A DNA stretch of 8,899 nucleotides from Desulfobacterales bacterium (lineage in GTDB: Bacteria > Desulfobacterota > Desulfobacteria > Desulfobacterales > Desulfobacteraceae). The stretch is from the NCBI GenBank assembly GCA_022361135.1, contig JAKSBM010000507.1, forward strand, positions 1 through 8,899. Reading direction: 5' to 3'. How positions within the stretch are numbered: position 1 is the first letter of the stretch; each line of letters starts with the position of its first letter. The notes under the pieces were generated by a model. That model was not told the origin of the DNA and did no database searches. It was given only the letters and a program-made list of their open reading frames with translations. Position numbers and translations under genes: made by a program. This document shows, in pieces, positions 1 through 6,133 of the stretch.

Positions 1-2083
1 GCTCCCCCAACGCCGTTGCGGACAGGTCGGGCAGCTCGTCCATGCCCCCCGAAGCCCTCAAAAAGAGGCACCGGTCCATGAGTCCGGCCTGGGATTTGGA
101 CCAGGGTAATTTTTCCACGCCAACCTCCCGGATGCCGTCCATCATGGCGGCCACGGCCAGTTCCGGGTCCACCTGGCCCAATGGACTTTCCCTGAGCACC
201 AAACGGCCATAGGTCACCCGGTTCCGGGCCTTCACCGACCGGCTGGTCCGGTCCCATTCCACCCCCTGGGAGGTCACCGGCCCCAGCTTGGAACCGGCCT
301 CCCCCAGGGCCATGACATCGGCCTCCTCCAGGGGGGCGGCCAGGCGAATGCCGGCATTGCCCGTGGCCCCATCCAAATGGGCGGCCACAATAAAGGGGGC
401 TGTAGCCAGGGGGCTGGGCTCCCGGAAAAAGGCCCCGCTGCCCGAGGCCAGGGTATAGGAAAAATCCTTCCGGTTCCGGGGCTTGCCCACCCGCTGGGGA
501 AAGGCCAATGCCAGGAGGAATCCGGCCCGGTCCATGGGCAATGGGTCCCGGTTTCTGCCGCCCCGGGGCCCCAATCGTTTCTCCAGGCGCTGGGCGGTTT
601 GGTTTATCCGTGTCCATCCGCCCCGGGACTTGCCCTGGGTCACATGGTGGCGGATGTCCGTGGATCCCCCGGCGTTTCCATCGGTGAGCACCGCAGCCAG
701 CACACAGGCCAACCGCCCCATGCCGGAGGGGCCGTCGCCGGCCTTTTCCAATTGGAAACCGGTCACACACATGTGGGCCAGGCGGGGATGGATTCCGGCC
801 CGGGCCAATGTCTTCCCATGGGGGGTAATGCGGTGGTGGGCATCCAGGGCACCCAATTCTTTAAGTAGCTCCCGGGAGGCATCCAATGCCGGTGCAGGGG
901 GCAGATCCAGCCACTTCAATTCATCGGCGCTGGATACCCCCCATAGGGCCAGTTCCAGGGCCAACCCCGTGAGATCTGCGGACAGAATTTCGGGACGGGA
1001 AAAAGGAAGAAGCCCCTGGTGACTGTGTTCCGACCAAATCCGGTAACAGCGGCCCGGGGCGATACGGCCGGCCCGGCCCCGCCGCTGGTGGGCCGATGCC
1101 CGGGACACGGGGATAGTTTCCAGGCGGGTGGCGGCCGTGCCCGGGAAATACCGGGGCACCCGCATGAGGCCGGAATCCACCACGGCCCGGATACCCGGCA
1201 GGGTCAGGGAGGTTTCGGCAATGGCCGTGGAAAGGATCACCTTGCGCTCCCCGGGGGCGGCCGGACCAATGGCGGCCATCTGGGCCTTCTGGTCCAGGTT
1301 CCCGTAAAGGGGGGTAATGCGTATTCCAGGGGCTGTCCGTTGGGCCAACAATTCTTCCATGCGACGGATCTCATACTGACCGGGTAGAAAAACCAGGATA
1401 TCCCCCTCGCCCTCGGCCAATGCCCGCCCCACGGCAGCAACGGCAGCCGACAGCACCGCACCATGGCGACCGGGTGCGGTCCGCCGGGGGTCCGGGGGAC
1501 AATAAAAGGTCTCCACCGGGAACATCTTTCCCTGGGACTCAATCACCGGAGCCCCATCCATGAGGGCGGACAAACCGGCTACGTCCATGGTGGCGGACAT
1601 GACCAGAATCCGCAAATCCTCACGCAGGGCCTCGGCCGACTCCAGGCAAAGGGCCAGGCCCAAATCGCTTTCCAGATGGCGCTCGTGGAATTCGTCAAAG
1701 ATCACCAGGCCCACACCGGGGAGTTCCGGATCGGACTGGAGCATCCGGGTGAGGATCCCCTCGGTAATGATCTGGATCCGGGTATGGGGCCCCATGCATC
1801 GCTCATTGCGAATCTGATATCCCACGGTTTCCCCGGGCTGTTCACCCAGGAGTCGGGCCATGAACCGGGCACAACTCCGGGCGGCCAGGCGGCGGGGCTC
1901 CAGCATGAGAATGGTCTGTCCCCCAAGCCAGGGGGCATCCATCAGGGCCGGGGGGATAAAGGTGGTCTTCCCGGCCCCGGGCGGGGCCTGGAGTACGGCA
2001 CGGCCCGCATGGGCCAGGGCCTGGTCAATCCCAGGCAAAACCCGGGCCACGGGCAGGGTCTGTTTTAAGGTCTCTAAATTCAA
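1..2083 (-). CDS. hrpB: ATP-dependent RNA helicase HrpB (DEAH/DEFH family), C-terminus cut by the left edge
   Basis: Superfamily 2 helicase of the HrpB type; the family is ATP-dependent and RNA-linked, but its cellular role in most bacteria is poorly defined. I translated 694 uninterrupted codons from the minus strand. Visible landmarks are LPVARVLPGI (residues 10-19), Walker A PPGAGKTT (34-41), LEPRRLAAR (61-69), a GETVGYQIR segment (84-92), TRIQIITEGILTRML (101-115), the HrpB-specific DEFH box in IFDEFHERHL (128-137), SAT (163-165) and motif VI QRRGRAGR (333-340). The reading frame leaves the window in an LPDLSATALGE segment typical of the C-terminal part. HrpB proteins are usually about 820-850 residues, so roughly 130-150 residues are missing. 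The likely start is TTG at 2083: the in-frame stop lies only a few codons upstream, no ATG intervenes, and the family N-terminus begins right after. The Shine-Dalgarno is weak (GAG about 8 nt upstream). It follows the ATC hydrolase-family gene by 27 bp, so co-transcription and possibly translational coupling are likely. Confidence 0.93.
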   Translation of the reverse strand, partial: MNLETLKQTLPVARVLPGIDQALAHAGRAVLQAPPGAGKTTFIPPALMDAPWLGGQTILMLEPRRLAARSCARFMARLLGEQPGETVGYQIRNERCMGPHTRIQIITEGILTRMLQSDPELPGVGLVIFDEFHERHLESDLGLALCLESAEALREDLRILVMSATMDVAGLSALMDGAPVIESQGKMFPVETFYCPPDPRRTAPGRHGAVLSAAVAAVGRALAEGEGDILVFLPGQYEIRRMEELLAQRTAPGIRITPLYGNLDQKAQMAAIGPAAPGERKVILSTAIAETSLTLPGIRAVVDSGLMRVPRYFPGTAATRLETIPVSRASAHQRRGRAGRIAPGRCYRIWSEHSHQGLLPFSRPEILSADLTGLALELALWGVSSADELKWLDLPPAPALDASRELLKELGALDAHHRITPHGKTLARAGIHPRLAHMCVTGFQLEKAGDGPSGMGRLACVLAAVLTDGNAGGSTDIRHHVTQGKSRGGWTRINQTAQRLEKRLGPRGGRNRDPLPMDRAGFLLALAFPQRVGKPRNRKDFSYTLASGSGAFFREPSPLATAPFIVAAHLDGATGNAGIRLAAPLEEADVMALGEAGSKLGPVTSQGVEWDRTSRSVKARNRVTYGRLVLRESPLGQVDPELAVAAMMDGIREVGVEKLPWSKSQAGLMDRCLFLRASGGMDELPDLSATALGE

Positions 2084-2110
2084 AATCGCAAACTCAATTC
2101 AAAATTGGGA

Positions 2111-2617
2111 TCAAGGGGCCAGGGTATAACAAAATTCGCAAACCCCATCCCCGGCCATGAGGGTGGTGGGCCGCTCCAGACGGACCTGGGGGTTGAATCC
2201 TTCCATGAGGGCAAAATCCCGGTTGCAGGAAAAGAAATTCCCCAGGAAGGCGGCCTCCTCCGGGGAATGGGCCAGGGCCCGGTACATTTCAGCATATTTA
2301 CACCGGGTGACCTTGAAGCGCAAACATTCGGGGCTTTCCTCCCGGACATCCAGTTCCAGGGCGCCCCCCTGGGTCCAGAATTCCAACCCTTGTCTAAAAT
2401 GGGCCAAATCATTGCCCCCCATGGCCTGGGCCAGGGCCTGTCCCTGTTCCACGGCCACCTCCCGGATGGTATTGCCAATGATCTTTTCCACGGCCCCTGG
2501 GCCGTACTCCCGGTTCAGGGCCCGGGCCACAGGAATGAGAATCCGGGCTTCGGTCTCCCGCCGCACCAGCACGCCCAGCTGCTGGGTCAGGGTATCGGTT
2601 CCATAGTCTGCTTCCAT
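2111..2617 (-). CDS. L-2-amino-thiazoline-4-carboxylic acid hydrolase family protein
   Basis: A 168-residue soluble protein with no signal peptide or membrane segment. The second half matches what I recall of the ATC hydrolase family (Pfam ATC_hydrolase): a FKVTRCKYAEMYRAL segment (101-115), SCNRDFALMEGFNPQVRLER (130-149) and a C-terminal TTLMAGDGVCEFCY block (151-164). Cysteines at 106, 131, 160 and 163 and the CNRD motif are the conspicuous conserved features. The founding enzyme of the family opens the thiazoline ring of L-2-amino-thiazoline-4-carboxylate on the way to cysteine, but most family members are uncharacterised, so the substrate here is unknown. The ATG start is well supported by GGGAGGTGAT, a near-perfect anti-16S match, with 7 nt between GGAGG and the start codon. 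It is the first gene of the minus-strand unit, transcribed away from the glycan operon and followed closely by hrpB. The family call is fairly sure; the function is not. Confidence 0.8.
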   Translation of the reverse strand: MEADYGTDTLTQQLGVLVRRETEARILIPVARALNREYGPGAVEKIIGNTIREVAVEQGQALAQAMGGNDLAHFRQGLEFWTQGGALELDVREESPECLRFKVTRCKYAEMYRALAHSPEEAAFLGNFFSCNRDFALMEGFNPQVRLERPTTLMAGDGVCEFCYTLAP

Positions 2618-2659
2618 CCCATCACCTCCCTTTATTTGTCCTTACCATGGGGTGCCGCA

Positions 2660-2694
2660 ATGGTCCCAAGTGTGTCATATTCCCCCGGGACCAT
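2660..2694. repeat. 8-bp inverted repeat, possible operator or leader hairpin
   Basis: ATGGTCCC at 2660-2667 is the exact reverse complement of GGGACCAT at 2687-2694, with 19 bp between the arms. It lies 43-77 bp upstream of the minus-strand start codon, where a repressor site or 5' leader hairpin of the ATC hydrolase-family/hrpB transcript could sit. The arms are short and GC-rich, so chance occurrence is possible. There is no T-run to support a terminator. Confidence 0.3.
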
Positions 2695-2727
2695 CAAGGC
2701 CGGAACATGGCCGAACCCGGTTTTATA

Positions 2728-2756
2728 TTGACAGCATCCATGGGGTCCGGTATCTG
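2728..2756 (+). promoter_or_regulatory. Candidate sigma-70 type promoter for the glycan operon
   Basis: A consensus -35 hexamer TTGACA (2728-2733) is followed after 17 bp by TATCTG (2751-2756), which matches the -10 consensus at only three positions. Spacing and orientation suit the downstream plus-strand operon, but would leave a leader of about 145 nt. A second -10-like hexamer, CATAAT at 2828-2833, is closer to the gene but has no recognisable -35 partner. The assignment rests on pattern alone. Confidence 0.3.
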
Positions 2757-2909
2757 GTTAATATCCAACGGTAATTTCTCTTTTCCCCATTGCGATATCG
2801 TGCCCAGCGATTCAATTTTACCATTTTCATAATGATTGTCCCCACCCGCCGATTCTGCTAAACCTAATGGGCCAAACCGTTTTCACACCATAACCCCAGG
2901 ATCCGTACC

Positions 2910-4055
2910 ATGATTTCAAACTGCCCCTATTGCAACAATCACCAGACAGAGACCATTTTTTCCGCCCACCTGCCCCAGGTGGTCTACCCCTGCCCCGAAT
3001 CCATGGTGAAAACCCTCCACAAGGCCCCCTTTGAACTGCGAATCTGCGGACAATGCAAACTGGGCTTCAATGCCAGCCCCCTTTCCCCCGAAGCCCTTTG
3101 CCAAACCTATGACAATTACAATTATATTTCCCCCCTCACCGGCATCGGCACCACAAAATACCAGGGCATGCTGGACTGCCTGACCCGATTCTGCAGCCCC
3201 GAAGATCAAATGGTGGAAATCGGCTGCTCCCAGGGCTATCTCATCCAGGCCCTCAACCGGAAGGGATATCACCGGGTCAAGGGGTTTGAGCCCGGCCCCC
3301 AGGCCCTGGAAGGCCAGGCCCTGGGCCTGGACATCACCCAGACCTATTACACCACCGACACCTTTCCCCGGGAAAGCGTGGATTGCTTTTACCTCATGCA
3401 CGTGTTTGAGCATTTTGACGATCCCTTTGCCATCCTGGAATCCATGGTTAGCCAACTTTCCAGCCGGGGAAAAATCATCATTGAAGTGCCGAATTTCAAT
3501 GGATTCCACCACCAGCACCTTTTCTTTTATTCACCGGACTTTTTCAACCGCCTGGCCCGGGACTTTCACCTCACCCCGGTGGACACCGCCATTGACACCA
3601 GCACCGGGGCCCAGGCCCTGCGAACTGTCTGGGTCCATGATCACAATCCAGTCCATGCCCAAGCCCCGCCCCAGACCATGGACCCGGTTCCCCACACCCG
3701 ACAATTGTCATCGGCCTTCAAAAAAACCCTTGAACAGATTCACAAGGCATTGGTATCTTGGCAGGGCAAACCGGTTTTCTGGTGGGGTTCGGGCAGTGCG
3801 TCCATCATTTATCTGAACCAATTGGATCCCGACATAATTTCCGGCGTGGACTTAACCATCGTCGATGGAGATCCCAAAAAATGGGGCCTTTTTGTGCCCG
3901 GTACCGGTCACCCCATTCACCCCCATGAAATCCTGAAACAACACAGGGCCGATCACCTGATCATCGGCTCCTCATTTTACAAGGAAATACTGGAAACCAT
4001 TGCCGCCCAGAACCTTTCAACCGCATCACCCTTAATCATCAAAGAATTTATTTAA
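2910..4055 (+). CDS. Class I SAM-dependent methyltransferase with N-terminal zinc-type motif and C-terminal Rossmann-like domain
   Basis: A 381-residue cytosolic protein with three recognisable parts. Residues 5-49 carry two CxxC pairs (C5/C8 and C46/C49), the putative zinc-binding module of the sugar C-methyltransferase class (TylC3/NovU-like). A class I methyltransferase core follows: motif I VEIGCSQGY (102-110), acidic residue E127 in GFEP for the SAM ribose, LMHVFEHFDDP (162-172) and a histidine/aromatic-rich stretch HHQHLFFYSP (200-209). The C-terminal third includes FWWGSGSAS (290-298), a glycine-rich start of a second Rossmann-like domain as in Methyltransf_14 proteins. Close relatives C- or O-methylate nucleotide-linked deoxysugars or polysaccharide precursors; the substrate here is not evident. 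It is the first gene of the plus-strand operon and ends 12 bp before the nonulosonate synthase gene, so modification of the nonulosonic acid, its acyl group or the glycan carrying it is plausible. Start: ATG with AGGAT about 7 nt upstream. Confidence 0.85.
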   Translation: MISNCPYCNNHQTETIFSAHLPQVVYPCPESMVKTLHKAPFELRICGQCKLGFNASPLSPEALCQTYDNYNYISPLTGIGTTKYQGMLDCLTRFCSPEDQMVEIGCSQGYLIQALNRKGYHRVKGFEPGPQALEGQALGLDITQTYYTTDTFPRESVDCFYLMHVFEHFDDPFAILESMVSQLSSRGKIIIEVPNFNGFHHQHLFFYSPDFFNRLARDFHLTPVDTAIDTSTGAQALRTVWVHDHNPVHAQAPPQTMDPVPHTRQLSSAFKKTLEQIHKALVSWQGKPVFWWGSGSASIIYLNQLDPDIISGVDLTIVDGDPKKWGLFVPGTGHPIHPHEILKQHRADHLIIGSSFYKEILETIAAQNLSTASPLIIKEFI

Positions 4056-4067
4056 TTTGGAGTCCGC

Positions 4068-5093
4068 ATGAACCTGCCACCAGCCCCGACACCCCCGTCT
4101 TCCACCGCATATATCATTGCGGAAATCGGATCCAACCATAACCAGGACCTGGACATTGCATTGGCATCCATTGATGCCTCGGCGGCGGCCGGTGTGGATG
4201 CGGTGAAATTCCAGCTCTTCCGGGGCAAACGGCATTACTCCAAATTCACCCCCTTTTTTTCAGCCCATCCCCAGCATGCGGTTGAGCTGTTGGAAAGCCT
4301 TGAACTCCCCCGGGACTGGATCCCCCGGCTCAAGACCCACACCGAAAACCTGGGGATGGAATTCATCTGTTCGGTGACGGCCGGGGAGGATGTGGACCTG
4401 TTAATTGACCATGGGGTGGATAAACTCAAAATCCCTTCATTTGAAATCGTGGATCTTCCCCTGCTCCGCCATGCCGCCCGCAAGGCCGGCACCCTCCTCA
4501 TTTCAACGGGCATGGCCAACATGGAAGAGATCGAGGATGCCTACCAATGCTGCAAGGAAGAAGGGCTGGAAAAATTGGTTCTTTTCCAATGCGCATCGGC
4601 CTATCCATCGGATCCGGAAATCATGAATCTCAGGGCGATCCACACCCTGGCCCTGGCCTTCCCCGATGCCCTCATCGGTCTCTCCGACCACACCCTGGGA
4701 ACGGTGATTTCCCCGGCCGCCGTGGCCATGGGAGCCCGGGTCATTGAAAAACACTTCACCCTGGATAAAGCCATGGATGGGCCGGACCACCACTTTGCCA
4801 TGAACCCCGAAGAAATGACCCAATTGGTCCAAAATATCCGGGAGGTGGAAAAGGCCATGGGAAATGGACAGAAACTGGCCCCATACCCCCAGGAAACGGA
4901 ATATTACGCCAAGGCCAGACGGAGCATCCACGCCCGGCGTGATATTCCCAAGGGGCAGCCCATCACGTCGGAGGACCTCATCATCAAACGGCCGGGCTAC
5001 GGCATCAAACCCAAATTCATGGACATCATCCAAAACCGCAAGGCCAAGGTGGATATCCAGGCCGATGAATGGATAACATGGGATAAGATATAA
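4068..5093 (+). CDS. N-acylneuraminate/pseudaminate synthase family protein (NeuB/PseI/LegI)
   Basis: This family condenses phosphoenolpyruvate with a 6-carbon N-acyl amino sugar to form a 9-carbon nonulosonic acid. The 341-residue length is normal. Residues about 14-260 form the TIM-barrel domain: AEIGSNHN (18-25), VKFQ (46-49), KIPSFEIVDLPLL (121-133), STGM (146-149), GLSDHT (204-209) and EKHFTLD (227-233). H208 and H229 have the same 21-residue spacing as the metal-binding His215/His236 of meningococcal NeuB. The C-terminal antifreeze-like SAF domain is visible as ARRSIHARRDIPKGQPI (283-299) followed by KRPGYGI (307-313). The PseG-like gene in the same operon argues for a pseudaminate-type product, but the motif AEIGSNHN followed by Q, instead of the AELSANHNG I recall in classical PseI, leaves NeuB or LegI specificity open. 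Start: ATG preceded by GGAG 7 nt upstream. It ends 3 bp before the GNAT-like gene. Confidence 0.93.
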   Translation: MNLPPAPTPPSSTAYIIAEIGSNHNQDLDIALASIDASAAAGVDAVKFQLFRGKRHYSKFTPFFSAHPQHAVELLESLELPRDWIPRLKTHTENLGMEFICSVTAGEDVDLLIDHGVDKLKIPSFEIVDLPLLRHAARKAGTLLISTGMANMEEIEDAYQCCKEEGLEKLVLFQCASAYPSDPEIMNLRAIHTLALAFPDALIGLSDHTLGTVISPAAVAMGARVIEKHFTLDKAMDGPDHHFAMNPEEMTQLVQNIREVEKAMGNGQKLAPYPQETEYYAKARRSIHARRDIPKGQPITSEDLIIKRPGYGIKPKFMDIIQNRKAKVDIQADEWITWDKI

Positions 5094-5096
5094 ATC

Positions 5097-6044
5097 ATGG
5101 AAACACGCCCCTACCAGGATGGAGACGAACATGGGATCACCACCCTTTTCCTCTCCTCGGACCCCCGGCACAGCCGCTCGGTTCAATATTGGAACTGGAG
5201 CAACAGCCAACGCTGGAACCAGGATTACCTCTCCCAGGTCAGCGAATCCCAGAACCGGATCATCGGCCACTATGCCTTTGCCGGGGTGCCGGTATATTAT
5301 AAGAATCGCAGATTGCGGGTGGCCTCCAGCCAACAGGCGGTCATCCATAAAAATCACCGGGACCTGTCCACCCTGGTCACCCTCTATCAAGAGATTGAAA
5401 AACGGGCAGCCCAACGCTATGATTTTGTATTCGGTTTTCCCAACGACCATATTTTCCCCATTAAAACCACCCTGTTTCAATGGGTGGAAATCGCAGAATT
5501 CCAGGCCCATGAAATTCCGGTCACAGCCCTGCCGAAAACCGGAAAGGCCCCGCTTAAAATCCGTGAAATCCATAGCTTCCCAGTCGATTTCACAGCCCCC
5601 GGCCCGGAGGATAAATTCCATGTCCTCCGGTCTGCGGATTTCCTGAACTGGCGATTTTTCAACCACCCCATCAACCACTACACCCTCCTGGGTGCATACC
5701 ATGGGGAAACATTGGTGGGATATCTGGTGCTGAAACTATACATGCCCCGGGACGGAAGTGGCCCCGTGGGCCATTTCATTGATTACGCCGCCCGCCGGGG
5801 AGATACGTCCATCCTCTCTCCCCTTTTGGCGGAAGCCCGTCGTTTTTTCCAATTCAATGGAATCCAGACCATCCTCTTCTGGAACCGGCTCCACCCCTAT
5901 GTCGAATTCATGGGAGCCCTCTGCAACGGCAACAGGGGATTTTCCACCCATCTGGGAATTCGCAATTTCAACCCGGAATTGGCCCCGGCCGCCACCGCCC
6001 TTGGAAACTGGTCTTTCTCCATGGCCGATTCGGATGCGTTTTAA
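5097..6044 (+). CDS. GNAT-superfamily acyltransferase-like protein, probably two GNAT-type halves
   Basis: A 315-residue protein without signal peptide or membrane segments. The N-terminal half opens with YQDGDEHGITTLF (6-18), the usual first strand and helix of GNAT enzymes, and continues with IGHYAFAGVPVYY (56-68), VIHKNHRDLSTLV (82-94, in the position of the acyl-CoA binding turn) and FGFPND (112-117). The C-terminal half begins with VLRSADFLNWRFFNHP (176-191) and LVGYLVLKLY (206-215), a pattern I associate with polysaccharide-cluster GNAT proteins, and reads as a second degenerate GNAT fold. At this size it is much longer than PseH (about 170 residues), the usual pseudaminate-pathway N-acetyltransferase, though it might replace it. 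The gene starts 3 bp after the synthase stop codon and is followed by the FkbH and ACP genes. Acyl transfer from acyl-ACP or acyl-CoA to an amino sugar is therefore the likely role; donor and acceptor are not provable from sequence. Confidence 0.75.
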   Translation: METRPYQDGDEHGITTLFLSSDPRHSRSVQYWNWSNSQRWNQDYLSQVSESQNRIIGHYAFAGVPVYYKNRRLRVASSQQAVIHKNHRDLSTLVTLYQEIEKRAAQRYDFVFGFPNDHIFPIKTTLFQWVEIAEFQAHEIPVTALPKTGKAPLKIREIHSFPVDFTAPGPEDKFHVLRSADFLNWRFFNHPINHYTLLGAYHGETLVGYLVLKLYMPRDGSGPVGHFIDYAARRGDTSILSPLLAEARRFFQFNGIQTILFWNRLHPYVEFMGALCNGNRGFSTHLGIRNFNPELAPAATALGNWSFSMADSDAF

Positions 6045-6133
6045 AATGCAACCATCCAAAATCAATCCCTGGACCCCAATAGATCCATCCCAATGCCCGA
6101 CAGGGCGAGATGGAGCCCCGTGGAGGCAATAGA
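6045..6133 (+). other. 89-bp gap inside the operon with FkbH ribosome-binding site
   Basis: This is the only sizeable gap in an otherwise tightly packed operon. GGAGG at 6122-6126, spaced 7 nt from ATG at 6134, decides the FkbH start. A 28-codon reading frame (6046-6132) ends in TAG one base before that ATG, but it has no Shine-Dalgarno or family likeness. I see no terminator-like hairpin with a T-run. Confidence 0.5.

Larger units (their letters stand above)
2618..2909. other. Divergent intergenic region between the two transcription units
   Basis: About 290 bp separate the minus-strand ATC hydrolase-family gene from the plus-strand methyltransferase, so promoters for both units should lie here. 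The left end holds the strong Shine-Dalgarno of the minus-strand gene (2622-2631). An 8-bp inverted repeat occupies 2660-2694 and a rightward promoter candidate 2728-2756. The part from about 2720 to 2850 is richer in A and T than the surrounding coding DNA. A short plus-strand reading frame at 2647-2832 (61 codons) has no family resemblance and no good ribosome site, so I do not call it a gene. I see no tRNA, transposon end or riboswitch-like element. Confidence 0.7.

Noticed and set aside
377..2068. Several plus-strand open frames opposite hrpB (for example 377-868, 483-1022 and 1463-2068)
   Set aside because: They are antisense shadows of the continuous HrpB frame, rich in Gly, Pro and Arg, without family motifs or ribosome sites.
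2647..2832. 61-codon plus-strand reading frame in the divergent region
   Set aside because: It overlaps the promoter candidate and inverted repeat, has no Shine-Dalgarno of note and no recognisable domain.
4503..5702. 399-codon minus-strand open frame opposite the synthase and GNAT genes
   Set aside because: It spans the junction of two well-supported plus-strand genes and its translation has no motif; a product of high GC third positions.
6046..6132. 28-codon leader-like reading frame before the FkbH gene
   Set aside because: It has no Shine-Dalgarno and no conserved features; its stop close to the FkbH start is suggestive but not sufficient.
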